A stretch of DNA of 64,000 nt from Phenylobacterium sp. (GTDB taxonomy: Bacteria; Pseudomonadota; Alphaproteobacteria; Caulobacterales; Caulobacteraceae). The stretch is taken from positions 81,638 to 145,637 of the forward strand of contig NZ_PNLB01000011.1 in NCBI RefSeq assembly GCF_013822795.1, read 5' to 3'. A program made the position numbers and the translations under genes. The notes below the pieces were generated by a model. The model made no database searches and was not told the DNA's origin. It was given only the letters and a program-made list of their open reading frames with translations. Below are positions 1-8,513 of this stretch, piece after piece. Position 1 is the stretch's first letter. Every line of letters begins with the position of its first letter.

Positions 1-43
1 GAGATTGGCGCCGATTCAAGGCGACGGCCACGCTCGAAACGAC

Positions 44-73
44 AAAGGCGCCGCGGTTTCCCGCGGCGCCTTT
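44..73 (-). terminator. Terminator of the TonB receptor gene
   Basis: A perfect 13-bp inverted repeat (44-56 with 61-73, AAAGGCGCCGCGG and its complement) encloses a 4-base loop. It lies 22 bases beyond the receptor stop codon. Read on the minus strand the stem ends in TTT followed by GTCGTTT, a weak U tract. This fits a rho-independent terminator. Confidence 0.75.
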
Positions 74-95
74 CCGTTCTTGAGCCCGAGAGCCC

Positions 96-2630
96 TTAGA
101 AGCGGTACTGGAATTCCACGCCGTAGGTGCGCGGGAAGTTCAGCTTCACCGTCCGGCGATAGTCGCCGAGCGGGGTCAGGCTGGTCGGGGTGGAGCTTTG
201 GAAAGCCACCTCGTCGAAGGCGTTCTTCACGTAACCGATGATCGTGAAGCGGTCCTGGCCGTCCTTCCACAGGGCGCGGAAGTCGACGATCTCGTTCGCC
301 GGGGCGGTGTAGTTCGCCTGGCTGAAGACCGCGGTCTGCATGTCGTCGGTGTAGGTGTAGGTGCCGCCGAGCGTCAGGCTGCCGGCGTCGAAGTCGAAGG
401 TGTAGTTGGCGCCGAGGTTGAGCTTGTTCTCCGGCGTCATCGGCAGGCGGTTGCCTTCCAGGTTCTGCGTGCGGGCCGCGGCCGTGCCGCCGACCGGCTT
501 GGCGCCGGACTTCGAGGCGGTCGGGTCGTTGACGTCGACGAAGCAGCAGCCGTTGGTCACTTCCGCGTTGATGTACGCGTAGCTGGCGAACAGCATCAGG
601 TTGTCGAGCGGAGCCCACTGGCCTTCAAGTTCGACACCCCAGTTGCGGGCGTCGAGGTTCAGGAACTGGGTGCCGGTCGTCGAGCCGCTGATGATCACCC
701 GCAGCGGGGCCTGGAAGCCCTGGTAGTCGGCGTAGAAGATCGCCGAGTTCAGCTGGAAGCGGCCGCCGAAGGTCTTCTTCAGACCGACTTCGTAGTTGTT
801 GACGTATTCCGGGTCCGCGTACGGCACCGGGGTCAGGCCGTTCGAGGCGAGCCAGCCGCCCGACTTGTAACCGCGGCTATAGCGGGCGTAGGCGTTGGTG
901 TCGCCGTCCGGCTGCCATTGGACGCCGAGCGTACCGGTCCAGGCGTCGTAGTCGGCCTTCAGGTCGCGGATCAGACCGCCGCCCTTGGCTTCACGCAGGT
1001 TGGCGTATTGCGGCAGGGCCGTGCAGGAGGCGATCGTCGCGCCGCCGCAGACCACGAACGTGGTCATGTCCAGAGCGACGCCTTGGCCGATCGCGGCCGG
1101 AATGCCGCCGAACTGCTGCAGCAGGTAGGTGGTGGTCGGGCTGCGCGAGACGTAGCGGGCGTAGTCGGTGCCCGACTTCTCGTCGACCGAGTAGCGAAGA
1201 CCGGCGGTCAGGGTCCAGTTCTCGGCGAACTCGTAGTCGATCTGGCCGAACGCCGCGTAGGAGTTCACTTCCAGCGAGCCGTCGACGGACAGGTAGTTGC
1301 CCTTCGGGTTCGGATCCGCCGGACGGCCGGTCGCCAGGCTGAGCGGCGCCTGCATGGCGGGATCGCCGAGCACGCGCAGGCCCTGCGGCTGCGAGTATTC
1401 CTGGTGGTACTGATAGAGACCGACGATCCAGTGCAGCGGGCCGTCCGAGTTGGACGACAGGTTGATCTCGTTCGACCACCACTTCTGCTTCTCGGTGTAG
1501 AAGAAGCGCTCGTTCGGCGAAACGTTCTGGGCGGTGTAGGCGACGCCGGTCGGCGTCGTCGTCGCGATGCTGAACAGGCCCTGACGCGAAGAGCGGTCTT
1601 CGTCGCCGTTGGTGTTGTAGGTGTAGGCCTGATAGCCGGCCAGATACTTCAGCGTCGCGCCGCCGAGATCCCAGGTCAGGTCGAAGTGCAGACGATTGTG
1701 GTCGGAGAGCTTGCCCTCCATCGTCTGATCCATGTCGATCTTGTAGGGATCGGCGATCGACGGATTGACGCCCGCGTAGCCGAAGGTCGGGTTGTAGTAG
1801 AGCGCGCTGTTCTCGAGGCCGGTCGCCGAACGGGTGTCGTACGGGCTGATGACCGCTTCGTGGATGTTGCCGACGCCGTAGCTGTCGTCCCAATCGAACT
1901 TCGTATAGCGCAGGCGGGCGGTGACGTTCTCGCCAAGGTCGGCTTCGATCTGGGCTTCGACGATGTAGCGCTTCAGGGCGCTGGTGTCGCCGCCGGGGCC
2001 GATGTTCTCGATGAAGCCTTCGTCGCGACGCTCGACCGAGCCGCCGACCAGGAAGCGCAGGCCTTCGGTGATCGGACCGGTGAGCAGGGCGTCCGTGCGC
2101 CACGAGCCGTAGTTGCCGACCGCGCCGCGGACTTCGCCTTGGAAGGTGTCGCTCGGACGCTTGCCGATGATGTTCAGCGCGCCGCCGATCGAGTTACGGC
2201 CGTAGAGAGTGCCCTGCGGGCCGCGCAGGATTTCCGTCCGCTCGATGAACAGCGACGGCGTCGAAGAGTCGGCCATCGAGTTCGAGAAGATGCCGTCCGA
2301 GTAGAGCGCCACCGACGGATCGGTGCCGATCGCGTTGGTCAGGCGGCCGAAGCCCCGGATCGAGAGACGGTCGTTGTTGGTGTAGGCCACGCTCGGCGTG
2401 ACGCGAGCCAGATCCTCGACCGTGGCGACGCCCATCAGGTCGCGCTTCTCCGAGGTGTAGGCCGTAACCGCGACCGGCACGTCCTGCAGGCTCTGCTCAC
2501 GCTTTTCAGCGGTGACGACCAGTTCCTCGATGGTGAAGGCTTCTTGGGCCGCGGCCTGAGTGGCGGCGGACATGGCCGCGATGGACGCGCCCATGATGAA
2601 CAGACTGCGCAGACGCAGCGGACGATACAT
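96..2630 (-). CDS. TonB-dependent outer-membrane receptor
   Basis: An 844-residue outer-membrane receptor that imports a substrate using TonB/ExbBD energy. A signal peptide ends near residue 29 (AATQAAAQ). A TonB-box-like segment (IEELVVTAEKRE) follows at about 34-45. The plug domain contains the hallmark LRGPQGTLYGRNSIGGALN around 135-153, and the long beta-barrel ends in the C-terminal aromatic signature FQYRF. The start has a strong GGAGG ribosome site about 7 bases upstream. The sequence resembles the large FecA/CirA-like group common in Caulobacterales and sphingomonads. No substrate can be assigned. No TonB-energising genes or FecR/sigma pair are adjacent; the nearest gene upstream is a TetR regulator on the same strand. 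Confidence 0.95.
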   Translation of the reverse strand: MYRPLRLRSLFIMGASIAAMSAATQAAAQEAFTIEELVVTAEKREQSLQDVPVAVTAYTSEKRDLMGVATVEDLARVTPSVAYTNNDRLSIRGFGRLTNAIGTDPSVALYSDGIFSNSMADSSTPSLFIERTEILRGPQGTLYGRNSIGGALNIIGKRPSDTFQGEVRGAVGNYGSWRTDALLTGPITEGLRFLVGGSVERRDEGFIENIGPGGDTSALKRYIVEAQIEADLGENVTARLRYTKFDWDDSYGVGNIHEAVISPYDTRSATGLENSALYYNPTFGYAGVNPSIADPYKIDMDQTMEGKLSDHNRLHFDLTWDLGGATLKYLAGYQAYTYNTNGDEDRSSRQGLFSIATTTPTGVAYTAQNVSPNERFFYTEKQKWWSNEINLSSNSDGPLHWIVGLYQYHQEYSQPQGLRVLGDPAMQAPLSLATGRPADPNPKGNYLSVDGSLEVNSYAAFGQIDYEFAENWTLTAGLRYSVDEKSGTDYARYVSRSPTTTYLLQQFGGIPAAIGQGVALDMTTFVVCGGATIASCTALPQYANLREAKGGGLIRDLKADYDAWTGTLGVQWQPDGDTNAYARYSRGYKSGGWLASNGLTPVPYADPEYVNNYEVGLKKTFGGRFQLNSAIFYADYQGFQAPLRVIISGSTTGTQFLNLDARNWGVELEGQWAPLDNLMLFASYAYINAEVTNGCCFVDVNDPTASKSGAKPVGGTAAARTQNLEGNRLPMTPENKLNLGANYTFDFDAGSLTLGGTYTYTDDMQTAVFSQANYTAPANEIVDFRALWKDGQDRFTIIGYVKNAFDEVAFQSSTPTSLTPLGDYRRTVKLNFPRTYGVEFQYRF

Positions 2631-2702
2631 AGATTACCTCCCAGCCAGACGCGGGCGTTTAGCCGCCCGTCGCGAGTGCTTAATGTGGCTAGGCTGGGTG
2701 TC

Positions 2703-2717
2703 TCGAACGTCGTTCGA
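2703..2717. promoter_or_regulatory. Palindrome upstream of the TonB receptor (possible operator)
   Basis: TCGAACG-T-CGTTCGA is a perfect 7+1+7 inverted repeat, 73 bases upstream of the receptor start, in the only gap between it and the TetR gene. A repressor or activator site is likely by position. The protein that binds it is unknown; the adjacent TetR regulator is one candidate. Confidence 0.4.
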
Positions 2718-2845
2718 ATAGAGGGAAAAGCGCTGCCGTCGAACTTTCGTCAGCCCTTGTGGCGCAAGGGCCGCGCCGCCGGTGCTGAACGAATGTGCAA
2801 TGCGAAAAAAGATACTGGTTATTCAAATACATGGACCGAGCTCGC

Positions 2846-2879
2846 GCTGAAGGCGAGCTGACGCTACGGCGCCTTCAGC
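2846..2879 (-). terminator. Hairpin at the end of the TetR gene
   Basis: A 10-bp perfect stem (GCTGAAGGCG, 2846-2855, with 2870-2879) overlaps the stop codon of the TetR gene. There is no U tract after it, so it may be a weak or rho-assisted terminator separating the regulator from the receptor transcript. Confidence 0.4.
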
Positions 2880-3486
2880 GCCCCATGATCAGCGCTTCCA
2901 GCCCGCGCACGGCTGATTCCATGGTCTCGCCCTCGGGCCCCTGGCCGGGGACTCCGCGCGACAGCGACATCGCCGCGATGCCGCGGCCCCAAGCCCAGAT
3001 CGCCTCGGCGATCTTGCCGGCCAGGTCGGGGGAATGCTGGTCTTCGAAGTCGGCCATGATCGCAGTCCGAGACACCGCGAAGGCCTCGGCCTCGGCCGCG
3101 GCGACGTCCTCGCGCCGGCCGGCGTCCAGCGCCTCGTACATCAGCTCGTAGAGCTCGGGCTTCTGACGCAGGAAGTTCAGGTAGGCGCCGCCGGTCGAGC
3201 GCAGCCCGCTCTCGTCGCCGCGCAGCTCGTAGGCGACCCGCATGGCTTCCGACAGCTGGCGGAAGCCGTCGACCGCCAATCCGGCCAGCAGGGCCGCCTT
3301 GTCGGCGTAGTGATAATAGACGGTGCCGGGCGCCACCCCGCCCCGATCGGCGATCGCGCGAAGCGACAAGCCGGCGCGGCCGCTCTCCTGCAGGATCTCG
3401 CGCGCTGCTGCTAGAAGTTGTCCGCGGACATTGCCCACGTGATAGGTGCGCCGCCGCTCGAGGCTCACCGCCGTCATGACGCCCAT
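2875..3486 (-). CDS. TetR/AcrR family transcriptional regulator
   Basis: A 203-residue DNA-binding repressor. The N-terminal helix-turn-helix spans about residues 20-68, with the typical LRAIADRGGVAPGTVYYHY recognition region and following AAL. The helical C-terminal half (about 90-200) would bind ligand and dimerise. It lies just upstream of the TonB receptor on the same strand with a 244-base gap holding a palindrome. A separate inverted repeat in its own promoter suggests autoregulation. An in-frame ATG at 3477 is an alternative start, because neither candidate has a strong ribosome site. Confidence 0.9.
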   Translation of the reverse strand: MGVMTAVSLERRRTYHVGNVRGQLLAAAREILQESGRAGLSLRAIADRGGVAPGTVYYHYADKAALLAGLAVDGFRQLSEAMRVAYELRGDESGLRSTGGAYLNFLRQKPELYELMYEALDAGRREDVAAAEAEAFAVSRTAIMADFEDQHSPDLAGKIAEAIWAWGRGIAAMSLSRGVPGQGPEGETMESAVRGLEALIMGR

Positions 3487-3547
3487 CTCATCACAAACTT
3501 CTGCGGCGGCCCGACTCGCATCGAAAGGCCACGCTCCCCATCGACCA

Positions 3548-3566
3548 AAGTTATCGTCGCTAACTT
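3548..3566. promoter_or_regulatory. Inverted repeat in the TetR promoter (probable autoregulatory operator)
   Basis: AAGTTA-N7-TAACTT lies 62 bases upstream of the TetR start, in an AT-richer patch of an otherwise GC-rich region. A symmetrical site of this length and position fits a TetR-family dimer. Binding by the adjacent protein is inferred. Confidence 0.45.
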
Positions 3567-3598
3567 AAGGCCCTATCCGCGCCGTTACGCAACGACAA

Positions 3599-4069
3599 TC
3601 AAGTCAGGATCGCTACCTTGGCTGGCAGTGCGACCAAAAGGTCAGACGGCGCCAACCGCACCTGCAACCCGCGCTGGCCGCCGTTGACGAACACCCTCTC
3701 ATGGTCGAGCGCGGCCTGGTCAATGACCACGGGGACCTGGCGCTTCTGCCCGAAGGGACTGACCCCGCCGACCCGGTAGCCAGTCGTCCGTTCGGCGTCA
3801 GCCGGCTTCATCATCTGGGCCGACTTGCCGCCCACCGCCGCAGCCAGCTTCTTCATCGCCACCTCCTGGTCGGACGCCAGCACCGCACAGACCGGCTTGC
3901 CGTCGACCAGGGCCATCAGGGTCTTGAGCACCTGATCGGGACTGACGCCCAGGCTCTCGGCGGCCTGCAGCCCGACGCGTGGGGCGTCGGGGTCGTAGTC
4001 GTAAGTATGCAGCTCGTAGGCGATCTTGGCCTTGTCGAGGGCGAGGGTGGCGGGCGTGGTCTTGGCCAT
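3599..4069 (-). CDS. ybaK: Cys-tRNA(Pro) deacylase, YbaK/EbsC family
   Basis: A 156-residue trans-editing enzyme that hydrolyses cysteine mischarged on tRNA-Pro by prolyl-tRNA synthetase. The length and order match YbaK: N-terminal TPATLALDKAKIAYELHTYD, then AESLGVSPDQVLKTLMA, then the GGVSPFGQKR motif near residues 100-109 that lines the active site. The protein is cytoplasmic. AAGGCGAG provides a ribosome site for the ATG at 4069. It stands alone, back to back with the cystathionine beta-synthase gene. Confidence 0.9.
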   Translation of the reverse strand: MAKTTPATLALDKAKIAYELHTYDYDPDAPRVGLQAAESLGVSPDQVLKTLMALVDGKPVCAVLASDQEVAMKKLAAAVGGKSAQMMKPADAERTTGYRVGGVSPFGQKRQVPVVIDQAALDHERVFVNGGQRGLQVRLAPSDLLVALPAKVAILT

Positions 4070-4276
4070 GGCTCGCCTTTAGCCCCGCCGGCCGCCGCTG
4101 CGAAGCGCCGCGTTCAACCGGCCCCGCTGGGTTCGTTTTCGCCGCCTCCCCGGCGCTTCGGCGACAAACGCGCCGCCGACATCTAGGCGATGCAGGAAAA
4201 TCGCCCATATGCTTCAGGGTATGGCGCGGAAATCGACCTCCGGGCGTTTCTGCTGAAAGGCCTCCAGGAGCCGTTC

Positions 4277-5671
4277 ATGACCGCAGACAAGCCCAAGCTC
4301 GCGCCGCCCGCCAGCTCGGCCCTCGAACTGATCGGCGACACCCCGATGCTTGAGCTGGTCGGCTTCGACACCGGCCCCTGCCGGCTGTTCATCAAGCTGG
4401 AGAGCGCCAATCCCGGCGGCTCGATCAAGGACCGCATCGCCCGCTCGATGATCGAGGCGGCCGAGGCCGATGGCTCCCTGAAGCCCGGCGGGACGATCGT
4501 CGAGGCCACCGCCGGCAACACCGGCCTGGGCCTGGCCCAGGTCGGCGTGCTCAAGGGCTACAAGATCCTGCTGGTCGTCCCCGACAAGATGAGCCGCGAG
4601 AAGATCCAGCACCTGCGGGCGCTGGGCGTCGACGTGCGCATCACCCGTTCCGACGTCGGCAAGGGCCACCCCGAATACTATCAGGACATGGCCCAGCGGT
4701 TGGCCGCCGGTATCCCCGGCGCCATCTACATCAACCAGTTCGCCAACCCGGCCAATCCGAGGGCGCACGAGACCACCACGGGCCCAGAGATCCTGGCCCA
4801 GATGGAGGGCGATCTCGACGCCATGGTCGTCGGCGTCGGGTCGGGCGGCACCCTGACCGGCCTTGGCCGCTTCTTCGCCAAGGCCTCGCCGAAGACCAAG
4901 ATGGTGCTGGCCGATCCGGAGGGCTCGATCCTTGCCCCGCTGGTCAATACCGGCGAGACCATCGAGCCCGGCTCGTGGGTGGTCGAAGGGATCGGCGAGG
5001 ACTTCGTGCCCGACAACTGCGACCTCTCACTCGTCTCGCGGGCCTACTCCATTCCCGACGCCGAGAGCATCGCCGCCGCGCGCCTGATGCTCGCCAAGGC
5101 CGGGGTGCTGGGCGGCTCCTCGTCAGGCACGCTGCTGGCCGGCGCACTGCGCTACTGCCGCGAGCAGACGGAAGCCCAGCGGGTCGTCACCCTGGTCTGC
5201 GACACCGGCGCCAAGTACCTGTCCAAGGTCTACAACGACAGCTGGCTGGCCGAGCAGGGCCTGACGGAGCGCAGCCTGCACGGCGACCTGCGCGACCTGA
5301 TCGTGCGCTCGGCCACCGACGGCGGCGCCATCGTGGTCGGGCCGCAGGACACCCTGCTGACCGCCTACAACCGCATGCGCCAGGCCGACGTCAGCCAACT
5401 GCCGGTGCTCGACGACGGGCGGCTGATCGGCCTCATCGACGAGAGCGACCTGCTCGAGGCGATTGAGGATTCCAAGCCCGACAAGCGGTTCTCCCAGCCC
5501 GTGGCGACCGCGATGACCGCCAAGTTGGACACGCTGCAGGCGGACGCCCCACTCGACGCCCTGCTCCCGGTCTTCGAGAAGGATCAGGTGGCCATCGTCC
5601 TCGACGGCCGCGAATTCGTCGGGCTGATCACCCGTATCGACCTCATCAACTATCTGCGGCGAGCTGCGTGA
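4277..5671 (+). CDS. Cystathionine beta-synthase with C-terminal CBS domain pair
   Basis: A 464-residue PLP enzyme that condenses homocysteine with serine (or acetylserine) in the reverse transsulfuration route to cysteine. The catalytic fold starts at GDTPMLEL (about 20-27). The PLP lysine is K51 in NPGGSIKDRI, followed by the phosphate-binding GSGGTLTG near residue 185. Two CBS motifs make up about residues 340-460, as in dimeric bacterial CBS. The ATG at 4277 is chosen because AGGAG lies 6-7 bases before it; an in-frame upstream start at 4190 lacks such a site. It overlaps the gamma-lyase gene by GTGA, so the two should be translationally coupled. A cysteine synthase with CBS domains is the main alternative. 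Confidence 0.9.
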   Translation: MTADKPKLAPPASSALELIGDTPMLELVGFDTGPCRLFIKLESANPGGSIKDRIARSMIEAAEADGSLKPGGTIVEATAGNTGLGLAQVGVLKGYKILLVVPDKMSREKIQHLRALGVDVRITRSDVGKGHPEYYQDMAQRLAAGIPGAIYINQFANPANPRAHETTTGPEILAQMEGDLDAMVVGVGSGGTLTGLGRFFAKASPKTKMVLADPEGSILAPLVNTGETIEPGSWVVEGIGEDFVPDNCDLSLVSRAYSIPDAESIAAARLMLAKAGVLGGSSSGTLLAGALRYCREQTEAQRVVTLVCDTGAKYLSKVYNDSWLAEQGLTERSLHGDLRDLIVRSATDGGAIVVGPQDTLLTAYNRMRQADVSQLPVLDDGRLIGLIDESDLLEAIEDSKPDKRFSQPVATAMTAKLDTLQADAPLDALLPVFEKDQVAIVLDGREFVGLITRIDLINYLRRAA

Positions 5672-6843
5672 CCCAAGACAACACCGGAAAGAACCGCCTG
5701 GAGTTCTCCACGCGGGTGATCCACGGCGGCCAGTCGGTCGACCCGACCACCGGCGCGGTGATGCCGCCGATCTACGCGACCTCGACCTACGCCCAGACCA
5801 GTCCGGGCGAGCACAAGGGCTTCGAGTACTCGCGCAGCCAGAACCCGACCCGCTTCGCCTTCGAGCGGGCGATGGCCGACCTGGAGAGCGGGACGCGCGG
5901 CTACGCCTTCGCCTCGGGCCTGGCGGCGATCTCGACCTTCCTGGAGGTCCTCGACGCCGGCTCGCACGTCATCGCCAGCGAGGACCTCTACGGCGGTTCG
6001 TTCCGGCTGTTCGACAAGGTTCGTCGGCGCACCGCGGGGCTGGAGTTCAGCTTCGTCGACATGAGCGACCTGGCCGCCATCGAGGCGGCGATCAAGCCCA
6101 ACACCAAGCTGCTGTGGGTCGAAACCCCGACCAATCCGCTGCTGCGGCTGGCCGACCTGGAAGCGATCGCGCAGCTCGGCAAGCGCCGCGGCCTGCTGAC
6201 CGCCGCCGACAACACCTTCGCCAGTCCCTACGTGCAGCGGCCGCTGGAATTCGGCTTCGACGCGGTCATGCACTCGACCACCAAGTACGTCTCGGGCCAC
6301 TCCGATATCGTCGGCGGCGCCCTGGTGGTCGGCCAGAACAAGGATCTCGCCGACCAGGTCGGCTTCCTGCAGAACGCGGTCGGCGCGGTCTCCTCGCCCT
6401 TCGACTCGTTCCTGGCGCTGCGCGGCGTGAAAACCCTGGCCCTACGCATGCAGCGCCATTGCGAGAACGGCATGGCCATCGCCCGCTGGCTGGAGAGCCG
6501 GGCCGACGTCGCCAAGGTCATCTATCCGGGGCTGGAGAGCCATCCGCAGCACGAGATGGCCAGGCGGCAGATGAGCGGCGGGTTCGGCGGCATGATTTCG
6601 GCGGTGCTGGACCGAGACCTGGCCGGCACGGTGCGGATGCTTGAACGCACCCGCCTGTTCACGCTCGCCGAAAGCCTGGGCGGGGTGGAGAGCCTGATCG
6701 AGCACCCGGCGATCATGACCCACGCCTCGATCCCGGCCGAGACGCGGGCCCGGATCGGCATCGCCGACGGCCTGATCCGCCTGTCGGTGGGGATCGAGGA
6801 CGCCGGCGACCTGATCGCCGATCTAGAGCAGGCCCTCTCTTAG
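5668..6843 (+). CDS. Cystathionine gamma-lyase / Cys-Met metabolism PLP enzyme
   Basis: A 391-residue trans-sulfuration enzyme. Placed after cystathionine beta-synthase, it most likely cleaves cystathionine to cysteine, 2-oxobutyrate and ammonia. The PLP lysine is K206 in HSTTKYVSGHSDIVGG. Other family signatures are TSTYAQ near the N terminus, ASGLAAI (about 81-87), WVETPTNP (about 150-157) and ESLGGVESLIEHPA near the C terminus. The start is GTG at 5668, overlapping the upstream stop codon. Cystathionine gamma-synthase is hard to exclude by sequence alone, but pairing with CBS favours the lyase. Confidence 0.9.
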   Translation: MTQDNTGKNRLEFSTRVIHGGQSVDPTTGAVMPPIYATSTYAQTSPGEHKGFEYSRSQNPTRFAFERAMADLESGTRGYAFASGLAAISTFLEVLDAGSHVIASEDLYGGSFRLFDKVRRRTAGLEFSFVDMSDLAAIEAAIKPNTKLLWVETPTNPLLRLADLEAIAQLGKRRGLLTAADNTFASPYVQRPLEFGFDAVMHSTTKYVSGHSDIVGGALVVGQNKDLADQVGFLQNAVGAVSSPFDSFLALRGVKTLALRMQRHCENGMAIARWLESRADVAKVIYPGLESHPQHEMARRQMSGGFGGMISAVLDRDLAGTVRMLERTRLFTLAESLGGVESLIEHPAIMTHASIPAETRARIGIADGLIRLSVGIEDAGDLIADLEQALS

Positions 6844-6853
6844 CCGTCCTGGC

Positions 6854-7108
6854 CTAGTGGCCCTGGTGAGCGGCCTTGTAGGCGGTGTCCCAGGCGACGA
6901 ACTCGGGCCCGTCGATCTTGCCGTTCTTGTCCTTGTCCGCCTTGGCGAACTCGTCGGCGGGCAGCTTGTAGGCCACCCATTCGGTCTTATCGATCCGGTC
7001 GTCCTTGCTGGTGTCGGCCGGATGGATGAATCGGCCTTCGGCGGCCAAGGCCATGCCGGTCGAGCCCGCGAGGGCGGCGGCGGCGAGGATGAGGCTGGTC
7101 AGACGCAT
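6854..7108 (-). CDS. Small secreted EF-hand calcium-binding protein
   Basis: An 84-residue periplasmic or exported protein. A signal peptide (RLTSLILAAAALAGSTGMALA) is followed by two EF-hand loops: a slightly irregular DTSKDDRIDKTE and a canonical DKDKNGKIDGPE, each with acidic residues at positions 1, 3 or 5, and 12. The C terminus is short and histidine-containing (AHQGH). The ATG at 7108 puts the signal peptide at the N terminus and has AGGAGG before it; a longer in-frame start at 7144 adds a polar extension. It converges with the gamma-lyase gene. Its physiological partner is unknown. Confidence 0.85.
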   Translation of the reverse strand: MRLTSLILAAAALAGSTGMALAAEGRFIHPADTSKDDRIDKTEWVAYKLPADEFAKADKDKNGKIDGPEFVAWDTAYKAAHQGH

Positions 7109-7181
7109 GCGGGTCCTCCTGTTACCGGCGCGGAGGCTGGCCACGGCTCATGGCGAAAATGAGCCGCGGCCACGGCCCGCA

Positions 7182-8369
7182 TCAGGCGATCGCCAACGCC
7201 CGCCGCCGGCGCAGCGCCCCGCCGGTCAGCAGGAAGCCGGTGATCAGCATCGCCCAGGTCGAGGGTTCGGGCACCGCGGCCAGGTAGATTTCCTTGGTCG
7301 AGAAGCTGCGCCCCGAACCCAGGACGCCGTAGTCGATGTTCCAGCCCATGGCGTCGAAGGCGGCGAGGTCCAGCGACGACACCCTACCCATCTGACCATA
7401 GGCGACCGTCGGGTCCATCATGCCCAGCGACGGCAGACCCGATGCGTTGTCCTTCCAGTGCGAGGCCTGACGGCCATCGCCGTTGAAGGATCCGGTCGAG
7501 AAGTTGCCGTTCTGGTAGGGATTCTGACCGTCGATCGAGAAGAACGGATTGCCGCCCACCGACCAGTCCAAGACCGTACCGCCCGGTCCGCTGCTGTAGC
7601 GGAACAGGTCAAGCACCGACGCCACGGCATAGTCGTTGAGGTTTACCAGCGCGTAGGTCGGATCGTTGGCCAGCCCCCCGTTCGGCGAGCCCAGCAAATC
7701 GTAGATGTCCACGCCGCTCACGAAGCCTAGGGCATGGCCGATCTCGTGCACCGCGACCCCGATGAAGTCGATGGAGTCGGCGGCGATCCCGTCGTTGGGA
7801 TTGAAGTCGAACTTGTACTGGTTGCTGAACTCGATGCTGCCGTCCGCCGCGTCGCCGAAGCCGGTGAAACCCAGCGCCTTCAGGTTCGCGCTGTTGGCGT
7901 TCAGGAAGCTGTTGTTCGCGCCCAGATCGCTGTCGAGCACGCGCGTGGCGGTGTTGACGCCCTCGCCAGTCGGCAGCTTGTAGCCCGAGGTCAGCACGTC
8001 CAGCGCGCCGTAGCCGTAGGCCCCGGGGTTGAGCACCGGCAGGTTCGCCCCGGCGATGGCGTCCAGCTGCGAGTCCCCAAGCGCCAGGATCTGGCCCTTC
8101 GCCAACTCGATCGGCACGACCGCCGTATTGCTGCCGGCCTGCCCCAGGATACCGGGTCCGAGCACGCTGAACCCGACGTCCAGGTTGATCGTCACGTTGT
8201 TGGTAAGCCGTTTGCTCCAGAAGTCTGCGGCTATGCTGAAGCCCTTGTAGGCCGCAGTGCCCTCTTCAACCCCGCCAAGATTGTTCAGGATGATCTGGGC
8301 GGCCGAAGCTGGGCCGGAAAACGCCGCGAGCGCCAGGGCGGCCGCGGTCGATACGAGTACCTTCCTCAT
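7182..8369 (-). CDS. Secreted zinc metalloprotease with PEP-CTERM anchor (NF038122-like)
   Basis: A 395-residue exported protease. A signal peptide ends at SGPASAAQ. The zinc motif HEIGHALGF starts at H208, with E209 as general base and H212 as second ligand, followed by VSGVD, in the style of metzincins. A methionine-containing turn (LGMMDPT) follows downstream. The last 25 or so residues are a PEP-CTERM sorting signal: VPEPSTWAM, a hydrophobic segment with a TGG pair, and the basic RRRRA tail. This implies exosortase-dependent processing and surface anchoring. No exosortase is in the window. Start chosen at MRKV (8369), six codons inside a longer frame, because it begins the signal peptide. 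Confidence 0.88.
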   Translation of the reverse strand: MRKVLVSTAAALALAAFSGPASAAQIILNNLGGVEEGTAAYKGFSIAADFWSKRLTNNVTINLDVGFSVLGPGILGQAGSNTAVVPIELAKGQILALGDSQLDAIAGANLPVLNPGAYGYGALDVLTSGYKLPTGEGVNTATRVLDSDLGANNSFLNANSANLKALGFTGFGDAADGSIEFSNQYKFDFNPNDGIAADSIDFIGVAVHEIGHALGFVSGVDIYDLLGSPNGGLANDPTYALVNLNDYAVASVLDLFRYSSGPGGTVLDWSVGGNPFFSIDGQNPYQNGNFSTGSFNGDGRQASHWKDNASGLPSLGMMDPTVAYGQMGRVSSLDLAAFDAMGWNIDYGVLGSGRSFSTKEIYLAAVPEPSTWAMLITGFLLTGGALRRRRALAIA

Positions 8370-8419
8370 GACATCGCTCCAAGACACAGATGTCGGAGCG
8401 CGTCGGCTGCGCCGGCCCC

Positions 8420-8440
8420 CGACAGATGGTTAATCTGTCG
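8420..8440. promoter_or_regulatory. Inverted repeat and CtrA-like half sites in the metalloprotease promoter
   Basis: CGACAGAT-GGTTA-ATCTGTCG is a perfect 8-bp inverted repeat 51 bases upstream of the metalloprotease start. It overlaps TTAA-TCTGTCG-TAAA (8430-8444), one base from the Caulobacter CtrA consensus TTAA-N7-TTAA. Operator function is inferred from position only; it could also be a weak terminator for the upstream amidohydrolase. Confidence 0.3.
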
Positions 8441-8513
8441 TAAACCGAAGCACACCGTCGGTTGAGCTACAATAAATTTCTATTGCAGCGCTTACGCTTA
8501 GCTGCGCCGGAAC

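Noticed and set aside
198..2861. An 887-codon open frame opposite the TonB receptor
   Set aside because: Antisense to a receptor with signal peptide, plug and C-terminal signatures. Composition is low-complexity and there is no ribosome site.
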